A stretch of DNA of 64,000 nt from an uncultured Nitrospiraceae bacterium (GTDB lineage Bacteria > Nitrospirota > Thermodesulfovibrionia > Thermodesulfovibrionales > SM23-35), in the NCBI GenBank assembly GCA_937138415.1, contig CAKZPA010000001.1, forward strand, positions 1-64,000, in the 5' to 3' direction. Below are positions 38,744-48,305 of this stretch, one piece after another. Position 1 is the stretch's first letter. Each line of letters starts with the position of its first letter. The translations under genes and the position numbers were made by a program. The notes beneath the pieces were generated by a model, which saw nothing but the letters and a program-made list of their open reading frames with translations, did no database searches and was not told where the DNA came from.

Positions 38744-40366
38744 TCACCGACCGTTGCGCAGGATTCTGCCCGCTCTCGATCCGGTGCACTCGCCCTCCCA
38801 GACAGCGGGAACGCCATTGACGATGACGAAATGGATGCCGTCCGGTCGCGTAAAGGGTTCGGCATACGTCGCCCTGTCGCAAACGGCCCGCGGATCGAAA
38901 ATGGTCACATCCGCATATGCTCCCGCACGGAGGACCCCCCGTCCGACGATGCCGAATGTCCGGGCCGGCAGAGACGTCATTCGTCGGACTGCTTCGCTCA
39001 TGTCACTCGCAAGGTCCCTCCGCACGTACCTGCCTAAGAAGCGAGGAAAAGTGCCGAACCCCCTCGGGTGGGGTTTCCCCTTGCAGGTCGGTCCGCCAAA
39101 CGATCGAGCCGAACTGTCCGTCCCGAGCATGACATACGATCGCGAGAGAATCGTGCGCAGGTTCTCCTCGCTCATCGTGAAAAAGACCGCCCCAACCCTC
39201 AGCGTTTCTTCGACGAGAATCCCGAGGAGCAGATCGACAGGTTCGCACCGCTCCTCGCGTGCAATCCGTAGCAGATCCTTTCCTTCCATCCATCTATTCT
39301 TCTCCGAAGCGACCGACGTGATAACGATCCGCTCCCAATACGTGGTATCGGTAACCCGGGATTGGATTTCCGCCTTGATCTTTCCTCGTGCTTCGGGATC
39401 TCGCAGACGCCTCAGCTCATCCTCCGTTCCTCCTTCATACGTCCAGGAGGGGAGCACCGTATCGAGGTCCGTGGACGCAGCGGTGTACGGATACCGGTCA
39501 CAGGTGACGCGGATGCCCTCGGCCTGTGCCGCTTCGATGAGCGAAAGGGCTTCGCTCAGTTTGTGCCAGTTCCGTTCGCCGCTCGTCTTCAAATGGGAGA
39601 TGTGCACCGCGATCCCGGCTCGCCGCCCGATGTCCACCGTCTCTCTGACCGCTTCGATGAGGCGGTCGCCTTCGCTCCTCATGTGCGTCGCGTAAACGCA
39701 CGGCGAGCTGCCGTCTTTCATCAAGACTGTGCAGAGATCGATCAGCTCCTGTCTGTCGGCGTACATGCCGGGGGGATAAATGAGGCCGGTCGACAAGCCG
39801 ATCGAGCCCTCCCTCACCGTCTGTCGAAGAAGCATCCCCATCTGCCGCAATTCCTCGGGCGAGAGACCCCGGTCATCGTACCCCGTTACGCAACCGCGAA
39901 GGTTTCCATGGCCGGTGAGCGTGCACACGTTGAGACCGATCGTGCGATTCCCAAGGAGAGCGAAATACTCTTCGAAGCTCGACCACCGTTCCTCGATACC
40001 GTAGTCGTCCAGGTCCGACCGCCTTCGCTCCATAACCGCACCGAAGAGCGGCGCCGCGGAGAGACCGCAGTTTCCGTTGATCTCGGTCGTAATGCCCTGG
40101 CAGAGTTTTCCCTCCGCCCTGGGATCCGCGAGGAGCGTGAACTCCGAGTGACCATGAACGTCGATGAACCCCGGCGCCACCATGAGGTCCTGTGCATCGA
40201 TAGTGCGGCCCGCCCGAATCGATCCGGGACTTGCCCCCCCGTCCTGCCTCGGCACAATTCCGGAGATTCGGTCTCCCGTGATAAGGATATCCGCACAGAC
40301 TGGTTCGGCCCCTGTCCCGTCGCACACTGTACCGTTTCTGATCAAGAGATCGCATGCGGTACGCAT
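38744..40366 (-). CDS. N-acyl-D-amino-acid deacylase/D-aminoacylase (amidohydrolase)
   Basis: DLLIRNGTVCDGTG; MVAPGFIDVHGHSEF; GTDSSARSFGGPTCKGKPHPRGFGTFPR. Confidence 0.9.
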   Translation of the reverse strand: MRTACDLLIRNGTVCDGTGAEPVCADILITGDRISGIVPRQDGGASPGSIRAGRTIDAQDLMVAPGFIDVHGHSEFTLLADPRAEGKLCQGITTEINGNCGLSAAPLFGAVMERRRSDLDDYGIEERWSSFEEYFALLGNRTIGLNVCTLTGHGNLRGCVTGYDDRGLSPEELRQMGMLLRQTVREGSIGLSTGLIYPPGMYADRQELIDLCTVLMKDGSSPCVYATHMRSEGDRLIEAVRETVDIGRRAGIAVHISHLKTSGERNWHKLSEALSLIEAAQAEGIRVTCDRYPYTAASTDLDTVLPSWTYEGGTEDELRRLRDPEARGKIKAEIQSRVTDTTYWERIVITSVASEKNRWMEGKDLLRIAREERCEPVDLLLGILVEETLRVGAVFFTMSEENLRTILSRSYVMLGTDSSARSFGGPTCKGKPHPRGFGTFPRFLGRYVRRDLASDMSEAVRRMTSLPARTFGIVGRGVLRAGAYADVTIFDPRAVCDRATYAEPFTRPDGIHFVIVNGVPAVWEGECTGSRAGRILRNGR

Positions 40367-40367
40367 A

Positions 40368-41036
40368 TCATCGCGACCCGGCCGCGGAGTGGTCGTCGCG
40401 CCCCGTATCTTTCAGAACCGTCTCCGGAGAGCGCACACTCTGCACGAAGAGCGGCGCGAGCAATTCCGCAGCGAGGCGCGCGCGACTTCCGAATCCAGCG
40501 AGGTCCTCCTGATGTCGGCGTTCTCCGTAGAGACGCAGGAACCGATCTCTCAGAATCGGAAGGACCTGAACGGTCATCTCCATCTGGAGGATGAAATCAC
40601 GGACGGGGATGCCAAAACGCTGAAGGGGTTTCAGCACCAGCCCTATCATGCGCACGAGGGATTCGACCGAGAGGTAAGTAGTGAGCAATCGGGCACCGGC
40701 GACCATGCAGAGAAACCTCGCCGTCCTCACCCACGCGCGGCTCACCCCCTCTTCCGTGATCAGGAGTGGCCCCGCCGAAAAAACCACTCTCCCATGCCCG
40801 GAAAAAAGGTTGCCGAACAATGTCGTGAGAAGGAGAACGAGGAGAGGAATCCATACCTTCTTCGCTACACGGACGCGCGCCACAAAAAACACGATGACGA
40901 AGAGCCCGATCAAGACCCCATACCACAAGGGGTTCTCGACGAAAAAAAGACCCACGGCAAAAAGAGAGTAGAGGACAATTGCCAACCGGGGAGGCAAACC
41001 GCTACCTGTAGAGAGGTGAACGTTCCCTGTATTCAA
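40368..41036 (-). CDS. EcfT/CbiQ-like transporter transmembrane protein
   Basis: polytopic protein; LGLVLKPLQRFGIPVRDFILQMEMTVQVLPIL. Confidence 0.65.
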   Translation of the reverse strand: MNTGNVHLSTGSGLPPRLAIVLYSLFAVGLFFVENPLWYGVLIGLFVIVFFVARVRVAKKVWIPLLVLLLTTLFGNLFSGHGRVVFSAGPLLITEEGVSRAWVRTARFLCMVAGARLLTTYLSVESLVRMIGLVLKPLQRFGIPVRDFILQMEMTVQVLPILRDRFLRLYGERRHQEDLAGFGSRARLAAELLAPLFVQSVRSPETVLKDTGRDDHSAAGSR

Positions 41037-42183
41037 CGACCTTCTGAACAGCCGGCGAAGACGTGAGGTACGTCATCATTCCTCTCGCGATGCCGTGCGC
41101 GATCTCTTTGCGATATCCCTCGTCGGAGAGAAGCCGCTCTTCCTCGGAATTGCTGATGAAAGAGACCTCGACGAGTACCGACGGCATCTTCGCACCGAAG
41201 AGGACGTAGAAGAGCGCCTGTTTCACACCGAGATCGGTGACGGTACGACGGTTATCGCACAGATGTCCAACGAGAGCTCGCTGAATGTAATTGGCCAGCT
41301 TGATCGACTCGTCCCGCTTGTTCTCGCGAATCAGATCCCCCTTAATGACGTCGACAATGTCCATCTCCCTGTGCATCGCCCTCATCTTTTTGAGCGATAT
41401 GGCGTTCTCCCGAGCAGCCACCTTCATCGCTTCCTCGTCATCGGTCCAGTTCAACAGGTACGTCTCGATCCCTCGTGCTTCCCTCCTCGGGCTCGCATTC
41501 GCATGGATCGAGACGAACAGGTCGGCGTTCTTCCTGTTGGCGAAAGCCGTCCTCTCTTCGAGAGAGAGAAAGACGTCTTTCTCCCTCGTCAGAAAGACTT
41601 CGTTGAGCGGATCTTCCATGAGGATCTTCTTCACTTTCAGCGCGATGTCGAGCACGATATCCTTCTCGAATACGCCCCGAGGCCCTACGGCACCCGGGTC
41701 GTGCCCGCCATGCCCCGGATCGATGACGATCCGTCGTTTGACAAGCTGTACGGACGACCTCCGATCCGCCAACTTGCCGAACACGTCCACGACCAGCCTC
41801 GGCGGCCCATCAAAAACAAAGGTTTGAAGATCCGATATCTCCTCGAGGTCGAGGACGACCCGCACCGTCGTCTTGTTGAACTGCGCTGCCCTCACGCCCC
41901 TCAGGATCCCGTCACCGATTGGGATGTTCTTCGTTATTTCTTTCGAAATGACCGAATCCTTCAAATCGAAATAGAGGCGGTCCGGATTCGAAAGGCGGTT
42001 CTTCTGAAACTCGACGGTGCCGGTCAAATCGATCACAACCCGCGTGTACTGTTCCGATGACCAGAATCTGATATCCTTCACCTCAACGAAAGCGGCTTCA
42101 GCGAAGTACGGAATGAGCGTGACGAGCGCGACAGCCACACAGGCGAGGATTGTTCGGCTTCTGTCGTCGAAGCGTGAGATCAA
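41002..42183 (-). CDS. amiC: N-acetylmuramoyl-L-alanine amidase (AMIN + amidase_3)
   Basis: RIVIDPGHGGHDPGAVGPRGVFEKDI; FVSIHANASPRREARGIETY. Confidence 0.94.
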   Translation of the reverse strand: MISRFDDRSRTILACVAVALVTLIPYFAEAAFVEVKDIRFWSSEQYTRVVIDLTGTVEFQKNRLSNPDRLYFDLKDSVISKEITKNIPIGDGILRGVRAAQFNKTTVRVVLDLEEISDLQTFVFDGPPRLVVDVFGKLADRRSSVQLVKRRIVIDPGHGGHDPGAVGPRGVFEKDIVLDIALKVKKILMEDPLNEVFLTREKDVFLSLEERTAFANRKNADLFVSIHANASPRREARGIETYLLNWTDDEEAMKVAARENAISLKKMRAMHREMDIVDVIKGDLIRENKRDESIKLANYIQRALVGHLCDNRRTVTDLGVKQALFYVLFGAKMPSVLVEVSFISNSEEERLLSDEGYRKEIAHGIARGMMTYLTSSPAVQKVVEYRERSPLYR

Positions 42184-42212
42184 GCTGCGACCTCCGGCTT
42201 CCCTCCTATTGT

Positions 42213-42434
42213 CTATACAGACTGGACTGCACGTATGTCAGGTATCGCTTTCCTGAGGTTCGCCTCGACCCAATTTTTCAGCGTCAGCGTCGACATCGGG
42301 CATGTGCCGCACGCACCTTTCAAACGCACATAGACGATGTTATCCCGTATGTCAACGAGTTCGATATCGCCACCGTCCCTCCGCAGTCCCACTCTCACCT
42401 GATCGAGGACTTTCTCCACGTCTTCCCTCAGCAT
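42213..42434 (-). CDS. NifU C-terminal domain-like Fe-S scaffold
   Basis: LRRDGGDIELVDIRDNIVYVRLKGACGTCPMSTLTLKNWVE. Confidence 0.93.
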   Translation of the reverse strand: MLREDVEKVLDQVRVGLRRDGGDIELVDIRDNIVYVRLKGACGTCPMSTLTLKNWVEANLRKAIPDIRAVQSV

Positions 42435-42597
42435 GTGGCCTCCTTTTTCCCTTAAATGATAAACAACTACGACAAGTTATTCAAGTAGTTTGGAAGTTGT
42501 TTCCGCGTGAAAATGCCCCTATCCGTGGCCACCCGATCGCACTGGCGTGTCCCCGTAGGCAAGAGGGCAGAACACGTCGATGCCCGGAAACAAGATC

Positions 42598-42633
42598 GTC
42601 CTTCCGCTTCTCCATACCGAGGGGCGGAAGGAC
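42598..42633 (-). terminator. hairpin downstream of the minus-strand lipoprotein gene
   Basis: perfect 10-bp inverted repeat GTCCTTCCGC...GCGGAAGGAC; no strong T-tract. Confidence 0.4.
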
Positions 42634-42651
42634 GAGGGGAAGCAGAACGTT

Positions 42652-43233
42652 CTACTTCTTCGCTGCGTGCTGCGCCATCGCATCACTGAGGCTCTGCTTC
42701 TGCGCATTCGCCTGATCCATGAGCGATTTTGCGAGATCGTATGCCTGCCGAACAGCTCCCGCTTCGATCTGCTCTTTCACGGAGGTCATGTCGAGTTCCA
42801 ACTTGCCGACCGCCGACTGCAACTCCTCTTTCGACGCGACCGCTTTCTTCTTGATCGCCACTGTTGCGAGGCTCTTGACCTCATCCAATGCTTTCTGGAG
42901 ATCCGGCAGCATCGCCTCCACGTCCTCCTTCATCTTCTTCTTGTTCGCCTCCACCAGACCTGTCGCCTCCTGCGCCGCCTTCGCCGCTTCCAAAGCAGCC
43001 GTCTTGGCCTCCGCGTACTTCTTCGCCGCGACCATCTCCGTCGCCTTCTTCACATGATCCTGCGCTTTTGCGAATATGTCCCAAACGTAAAGATCCGCTT
43101 CCTTCGCTTTCGCATCCGCGATCGCCTTCTCCGCGTCAGCGATTTCTTTCGTGGGCGGCTTTGCGCACCCAAAGACGAGCGACAACGCGACAATACAGAC
43201 GATCACACCCATGCCCCGAACTGCGTGTTTCAT
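42652..43233 (-). CDS. Ala/Lys-rich coiled-coil lipoprotein (DUF4398-like)
   Basis: lipobox LVFGCAKPP followed by long helical AEKAIADAKAKEADLY... Confidence 0.65.
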   Translation of the reverse strand: MKHAVRGMGVIVCIVALSLVFGCAKPPTKEIADAEKAIADAKAKEADLYVWDIFAKAQDHVKKATEMVAAKKYAEAKTAALEAAKAAQEATGLVEANKKKMKEDVEAMLPDLQKALDEVKSLATVAIKKKAVASKEELQSAVGKLELDMTSVKEQIEAGAVRQAYDLAKSLMDQANAQKQSLSDAMAQHAAKK

Positions 43234-43351
43234 GATACGAACCTCCGTCGAAATATTTTTTGCGCACCATTATAGAAAAATCCTCATCGGAATGGCAATA
43301 GAAACGAGAGCCGTCTTGATTGTCAGTTCCGCGAGTCTGCATACTATAACC

Positions 43352-44881
43352 ATGTTCTATGGGTATTTGTTGCTCTTTTTTTTGATCTTTTGTCCTTTCG
43401 CGCATGGAGCAAACCCCGAACAGGAAGGCATGTGCGGACCGGAAGCGCAGAACGCATACGAATGCACGGAGCCGTCCCGCACGAACGAATCCCACACACT
43501 GCCTCCCTGGCTGGAGAATCGCCCCCCTCCTGCACCGATCTCAAAAGGTGCTTCCTCCATCTCTCGTCAGAAGCGAGCTCCCGATACCAGTGAGGTGACA
43601 TCCGGCCCCGGTCAGAAAGAGCAAAGAACCAAGGCTCAGGGTGACGGCTCCTCGCATCGCCGCTTCATCGTTCATTTTTTCTGGGGAAGCGGTTGCCCGC
43701 ACTGCAGAGAAGAGCGCGCCTTCCTCGAGGAGATGAAGAAGCAGTATCCGCTCATGGAGGTCGCGGCGTATGAAGTCTGGTACGATAAGGAAAACGCGGC
43801 GCTGCTCGCGAAGATGGCGAAGGCGTATCGTATCAGCGCGGCCGGCGTACCGGTCACCTTCGTGGGGAATGAGAGTGTCATCGGATTCTCCGAGCACACG
43901 AGGAATGAACTCACGCGCCTCTTCCGTCTGTGTTCGACAACGGAGTGCATCGACCCGGCTGACCTCATGCTCCGAAAGATCTCTTCCGCCGAAGCCACCG
44001 CAGAAGTGAAAGCATCGCAACAACAAGAATACGAGTGTACCGAAAAGAGCAAAGCGGTTTACATTCCATGGATTGGCAACCTCGACTCCTCGCAGATGTC
44101 CCTCCCCGTCATCACGCTCGTCGTCGCGGGTCTTGACAGCTTCAACCCATGCGCGTTCTTCGTGCTTTTCTCGCTCCTGGGGTTGCTCATCCACGCGCAG
44201 TCGCGCAAGAAAATGTTCTTGATCGGCACCGTCTTCGTCTTTTTTTCCGGCTTCATATATTTTCTCTTCATGGCGGCGTGGCTCAACCTCTTCCTCGTCA
44301 TGGGACAGGTCGCCCTGATCACCAAGATCGCGGGCGCGGTCGCGGTCGTGATCGCGCTTATCAACATAAAAGATTTTTTCCTCTTCAAGAAAGGGATATC
44401 GCTCACCATTCCGGACGGGGCGAAGCCGAAGCTCTTCGACCGCATGAGGAAACTCCTTAAATCCACCTCTTTCATCTCCGTACTCGTCGGGACAGCGGTC
44501 CTCGCCATCGCGGCGAATGCGTACGAACTGCTCTGTACCGCCGGCTTCCCCATGGTATTCACGAGGATTCTCACGCTCAACAACCTCGCGTCGTCTTTGT
44601 ACTACCTCTACCTGGCTTTCTATAACGTCGTCTACGTCATTCCGCTCGCCACGATCGTCCTGATCTTCACGGTGACACTCGGGAAGAAGCACATGACCGA
44701 GCGTCAGGGGAGAATCATGAAATTGATATCCGGCACGATGATGCTCGCCCTCGGCGTCGTTCTCCTGATCAATCCCGTCGTCCTGAGCAACGCTTTCCTC
44801 TCGTTTATACTGCTCATCGGTGCCCTGTGCGTATCCCTGACCGTCGTTTTCGTGACCGACAGACTGAGAGCATCCGGATGA
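43352..44881 (+). CDS. exported thioredoxin-fold domain fused to CcdA/DsbD-like membrane domain
   Basis: signal peptide; HFFWGSGCPHCREERAFLEEM; membrane motif AGLDSFNPCAFFVLFSLLGLL and AYELLCTAGFPMVF. Confidence 0.85.
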   Translation: MFYGYLLLFFLIFCPFAHGANPEQEGMCGPEAQNAYECTEPSRTNESHTLPPWLENRPPPAPISKGASSISRQKRAPDTSEVTSGPGQKEQRTKAQGDGSSHRRFIVHFFWGSGCPHCREERAFLEEMKKQYPLMEVAAYEVWYDKENAALLAKMAKAYRISAAGVPVTFVGNESVIGFSEHTRNELTRLFRLCSTTECIDPADLMLRKISSAEATAEVKASQQQEYECTEKSKAVYIPWIGNLDSSQMSLPVITLVVAGLDSFNPCAFFVLFSLLGLLIHAQSRKKMFLIGTVFVFFSGFIYFLFMAAWLNLFLVMGQVALITKIAGAVAVVIALINIKDFFLFKKGISLTIPDGAKPKLFDRMRKLLKSTSFISVLVGTAVLAIAANAYELLCTAGFPMVFTRILTLNNLASSLYYLYLAFYNVVYVIPLATIVLIFTVTLGKKHMTERQGRIMKLISGTMMLALGVVLLINPVVLSNAFLSFILLIGALCVSLTVVFVTDRLRASG

Positions 44882-45336
44882 TAGAGAGCAGATCGGGAAC
44901 CGCGTCGCGACTGAGAAGAAGAATACTGTTCATCTGTACCGCAAATTCCTGCAGGAGTCAGATGGCCGAAGGATTTGCGCGCGCGTATTCCCGCGGCATG
45001 GTCGAGGTGCACAGCGCAGGTTTGATGGCAGCAGGGATCAACCGGAAGGCGATCGCGGTCATGAAAGAAATCGGCATCGACATCTCCCAGCAGAAGTCAA
45101 AAGAACTCGATGAATCCCTCCTGCAGCAGATGGATGTGGTGATCACGCTGTGCGGTCATGCCGAAGCATGCTGTCCGAGGACGCCGTCGGAGACTGTGCG
45201 GCTCCACTGGCCCATCAGGGATCCGGTCGGCACGATCGGCTCCGAAGAAACAATCATGATCGACTTCAGGCGGGCGCGAGACGAGATCGGTTCGAAAGTC
45301 GGGTCATTCATGGAGGAGTTCTTGAGCCAAGCTTGA
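44878..45336 (+). CDS. arsC: thioredoxin-coupled arsenate reductase (LMW-PTP fold)
   Basis: P-loop FICTANSCRSQMAEGFAR; LCGHAEACCP redox Cys pair region; DPVGTIGSEE. Confidence 0.88.
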   Translation: MIESRSGTASRLRRRILFICTANSCRSQMAEGFARAYSRGMVEVHSAGLMAAGINRKAIAVMKEIGIDISQQKSKELDESLLQQMDVVITLCGHAEACCPRTPSETVRLHWPIRDPVGTIGSEETIMIDFRRARDEIGSKVGSFMEEFLSQA

Positions 45337-45379
45337 GAGATTCGGTTCCCCTTACGACATCGATGCAAGGAGGTTCATC

Positions 45380-45685
45380 ATGCGAAGAATAACGATAGCG
45401 ATTTTGGTCTGCGCTGCCCTGGCGGGTTGTTACCCCCCTTCTTACTACGATACCTGGAACAGGGGAAGTGTGGAGCGATATCTTGCGCAGGATGTCTATT
45501 CCCCCGATTACGATACCTATTACCGCCCGTACTACTCATGGTATCCCTCTTTCTTTTTTCCCTTTTCGTTGTCCTTCTCGTATTCGCTCCTTTCGTACGA
45601 CGGCCGTTACCACTGGTATCCTCGCCACGGGTACTTCGACGGAGGCCGCCAGCATTACTACCTAAAGTACGGGGGGCGGCGTTAG
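45380..45685 (+). CDS. small Tyr-rich lipoprotein
   Basis: lipobox ALAGCYPP; about 100 aa with many Tyr/Phe. Confidence 0.6.
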   Translation: MRRITIAILVCAALAGCYPPSYYDTWNRGSVERYLAQDVYSPDYDTYYRPYYSWYPSFFFPFSLSFSYSLLSYDGRYHWYPRHGYFDGGRQHYYLKYGGRR

Positions 45686-45933
45686 ACGAGCGTCTTCTGC
45701 CTGGCAGGATACGCTATCAGCGCACTCTCACGTGCGCCGGCGCGTTCACTCCTGAGTGGTTCGATTCGTGAATTCCGGGGATAGTGACAGGACAGAGTGT
45801 TCGGGCGGGTCTATTTTGCCGATATGCAAATACTGTGGATTCGATACGGATGAGGCGAAATCGCCCCACCGGGGGAGCCGGGAATGAGCGAGAAGACTAT
45901 ATCCTTTCATTGAACGTATAAAAATAACCCTCG

Positions 45934-47718
45934 CTAATCCGTATCGGCAAACCTGACGAGCGTTCCCTTTTTTGCTGTGCCATATCTGAATACGGTAATT
46001 CCCTTGCACCCCCTCTCGTACGCACGGAGAAAAGCTCTCGCAACATCATCCTTCGTCGCCCGGTGCGGCATATTGACCGTCTTCGAGACGGCGTTGTCCG
46101 TGAACTCCTGGAAACACGCCTGCATCTCGATATGATCCTCCGGCGATATTTCATGCGCCGTCCTGAAGAGTCTTCGCACTTTCCGGGGAACGTTCTTCAC
46201 CCCTTTCACGTCGCCCGTTCGGATAATGCGCTCCTCCAGTTCATCACTATAAAAGCCGAGCCGTTTCGCGAGCTCTAAAAAATACTCGTTCACCACGAGC
46301 AGTTCCGTATCGAGGACGCGTCTCTTGTAAGCGAGGGAAAAGAGAGGTTCTATACCGCTCGAGCAATTTGCGATAATGGAGAGAGTGCCGGTCGGGGCAA
46401 TCGTCGTCACCGTCGCATTCCTCGGGTGCGGCATCCCGCGCGCGTCATAGACCGAGCCCGAGAAATTAGGGAAAACACCCCGCACCTCCGCGAGCCGAAC
46501 GGATTCTTCTCTGGCGGTCGTCGTGATGAACCGCATGACTTCCCGCGCGAGGCGAAACGCTTCCTCGCTGTCATACGGTATGCCGAGCACTACCAACATA
46601 TCCGCCCATCCCATCACGCCGATTCCGATTTTCCTGTTCCCCTTGTGCATTCGTTCGACTGCCGCGATCGGGTAAGAGTTGACGTCGATAACGTCATCGA
46701 GAAACCGCACGGCGATCCTGACATCTCTCCCAAACGCCTCCCAATCGATTGTTGGCGCCGCGCCCTCTCTTTGCTCCAGCTCTCCCGCACCGACCGGGGA
46801 CGGCAGCCACGCTTCCCGCCGTCTCACATACGCGACGAGGTTCAGGGAACCGAGCACGCACGCTTCGTATGGGAGGAGCGGTTGCTCCCCGCACGGATTC
46901 GTCGATTCCATGTGTCCGATATGCGGAGTCGGATTCGCCCTGTTTATCCTGTCGATAAAAACGATTCCCGGATCACCCGTCGCCCACGCGCTCTGCACCA
47001 TTTCATCGAACACCTCGCGGGCTCGCTTGCTCCCGACGTGCTCGCCCGTCCTCGGGTTGACGAGCGGGTATTCTTCGTCTCGTTTGAGCGCCTCCATGAA
47101 CGCGTCCGTCACCGCAACCGAAATATTGAAATTCGTGAGTTCGTCCCGCGATCTCTTTATCCTGATGAATTCGATGATGTCGGGGTGGTCGACGCGGAGA
47201 ATTCCCATATTCGCGCCCCGGCGCGCCCCACCCTGTTTGATCACTTCCGTCGCCGTGTTATAAATCTTCATGAAGGAAACCGGACCGCTCGCGATACCCC
47301 CCGTCGACCGGACGATGTCGTCCTTCGGCCTCAACCGCGAGAACGAGAATCCCGTCCCGCCACCGCTCTGCAGGATTAAGGCTGCGTTCTTCAGCGTCTC
47401 GAAAATGGACGTCATCGAATCGCCGACGGGGAGGACGAAACATGCAGCGAGCTGACCCGATTCCTTGCCGGCATTCATGAGCGTCGGCGAATTGGGCAGA
47501 AATCGCAGGTTCGTCATGATCTCGCAGAACGCCTCTTCCCATTCGGAAGGCCTGCCTCCGTACAGGGCTTCCGCCAAAGCGACCTTCCTCGCCACCCTCC
47601 GGAACATCTCCTCGGGAGTCTCGATAATCCTCTCTTTCTCGTCCTTGAGGAGATATCGTGCCATGAGGACCGTGAGCGCGTTCTCCGAGAGCTTCACCTC
47701 AGCCTTCGACGATCCCAT
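45934..47718 (-). CDS. nrdJ: adenosylcobalamin-dependent (class II) ribonucleotide reductase
   Basis: FLPNSPTLMNAGKESGQLAACFVLPVGDSM; ESTNPCGEQPLLPYEACVLGSLNL; TVTTIAPTGTLSIIANCSSGIEP. Confidence 0.93.
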   Translation of the reverse strand: MGSSKAEVKLSENALTVLMARYLLKDEKERIIETPEEMFRRVARKVALAEALYGGRPSEWEEAFCEIMTNLRFLPNSPTLMNAGKESGQLAACFVLPVGDSMTSIFETLKNAALILQSGGGTGFSFSRLRPKDDIVRSTGGIASGPVSFMKIYNTATEVIKQGGARRGANMGILRVDHPDIIEFIRIKRSRDELTNFNISVAVTDAFMEALKRDEEYPLVNPRTGEHVGSKRAREVFDEMVQSAWATGDPGIVFIDRINRANPTPHIGHMESTNPCGEQPLLPYEACVLGSLNLVAYVRRREAWLPSPVGAGELEQREGAAPTIDWEAFGRDVRIAVRFLDDVIDVNSYPIAAVERMHKGNRKIGIGVMGWADMLVVLGIPYDSEEAFRLAREVMRFITTTAREESVRLAEVRGVFPNFSGSVYDARGMPHPRNATVTTIAPTGTLSIIANCSSGIEPLFSLAYKRRVLDTELLVVNEYFLELAKRLGFYSDELEERIIRTGDVKGVKNVPRKVRRLFRTAHEISPEDHIEMQACFQEFTDNAVSKTVNMPHRATKDDVARAFLRAYERGCKGITVFRYGTAKKGTLVRFADTD

Positions 47719-48184
47719 GCTCCTCCCACATGAACCAATTGCCCGTATCGGAGAGGAACGAGTGCGTATTCTGCAAAATCGAGAAATGTTCTTCTTCGTC
47801 CCGCACGAGACACTCGAAGAATGCCTTCTCCGCAGGATCCTTCGTCTGCGCAGCCGCATTTCTATAGAAGCGAATCGCCGATTCCTCCATCTTCATCGCC
47901 ATCTCGAGCGCCTGCAGCTCGTCGGTGGTCGGGGAGACGCGTTCGAGCATAATCTGCTTGTTTTCCTCGAATATCCTCTTCATATCCTCGATCGGCCTCG
48001 TTTCGAGAGGAGCGAATTCTTTCTTCTCATTCATATGAACAGCACAGACCATGTGGTGTTTCTCGTCCTCCGCGATGCTCAGGAACATTTTCTTCCCTAT
48101 CGGGTTCTCCGTCTTTTCCGCGCATTGCGCGTAGAAATCCGCCGCTTCCTGTTCCATCTTCATTGCCATTTCGATAGCGTTCAT
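47699..48184 (-). CDS. ferritin-like/rubrerythrin-type diiron protein
   Basis: EMAMKMEQEAADFYAQCAEKTENPIGKKMFLSIAEDEKHH and EMAMKMEESAIRFYRNAAAQTKDPAEKAFFECLVRDEEEH. Confidence 0.85.
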   Translation of the reverse strand: MNAIEMAMKMEQEAADFYAQCAEKTENPIGKKMFLSIAEDEKHHMVCAVHMNEKKEFAPLETRPIEDMKRIFEENKQIMLERVSPTTDELQALEMAMKMEESAIRFYRNAAAQTKDPAEKAFFECLVRDEEEHFSILQNTHSFLSDTGNWFMWEEHGIVEG

Positions 48185-48305
48185 ACGACCTCCCTGGATT
48201 CTTTCCCCACGAGCAGAACAAACGCACTGGGAAATGCTACTTCGTTTGGATTAGGATAGCAAGGAAGGTAAATTCCTGCAAGGCGCGCGATGCAGCAAAC
48301 GGCTC

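Noticed and set aside
40368-41036. Complete ECF vitamin transporter
   Set aside because: Only an EcfT-like membrane protein is present; no EcfA ATPases or S-component are adjacent, so no system is claimed.
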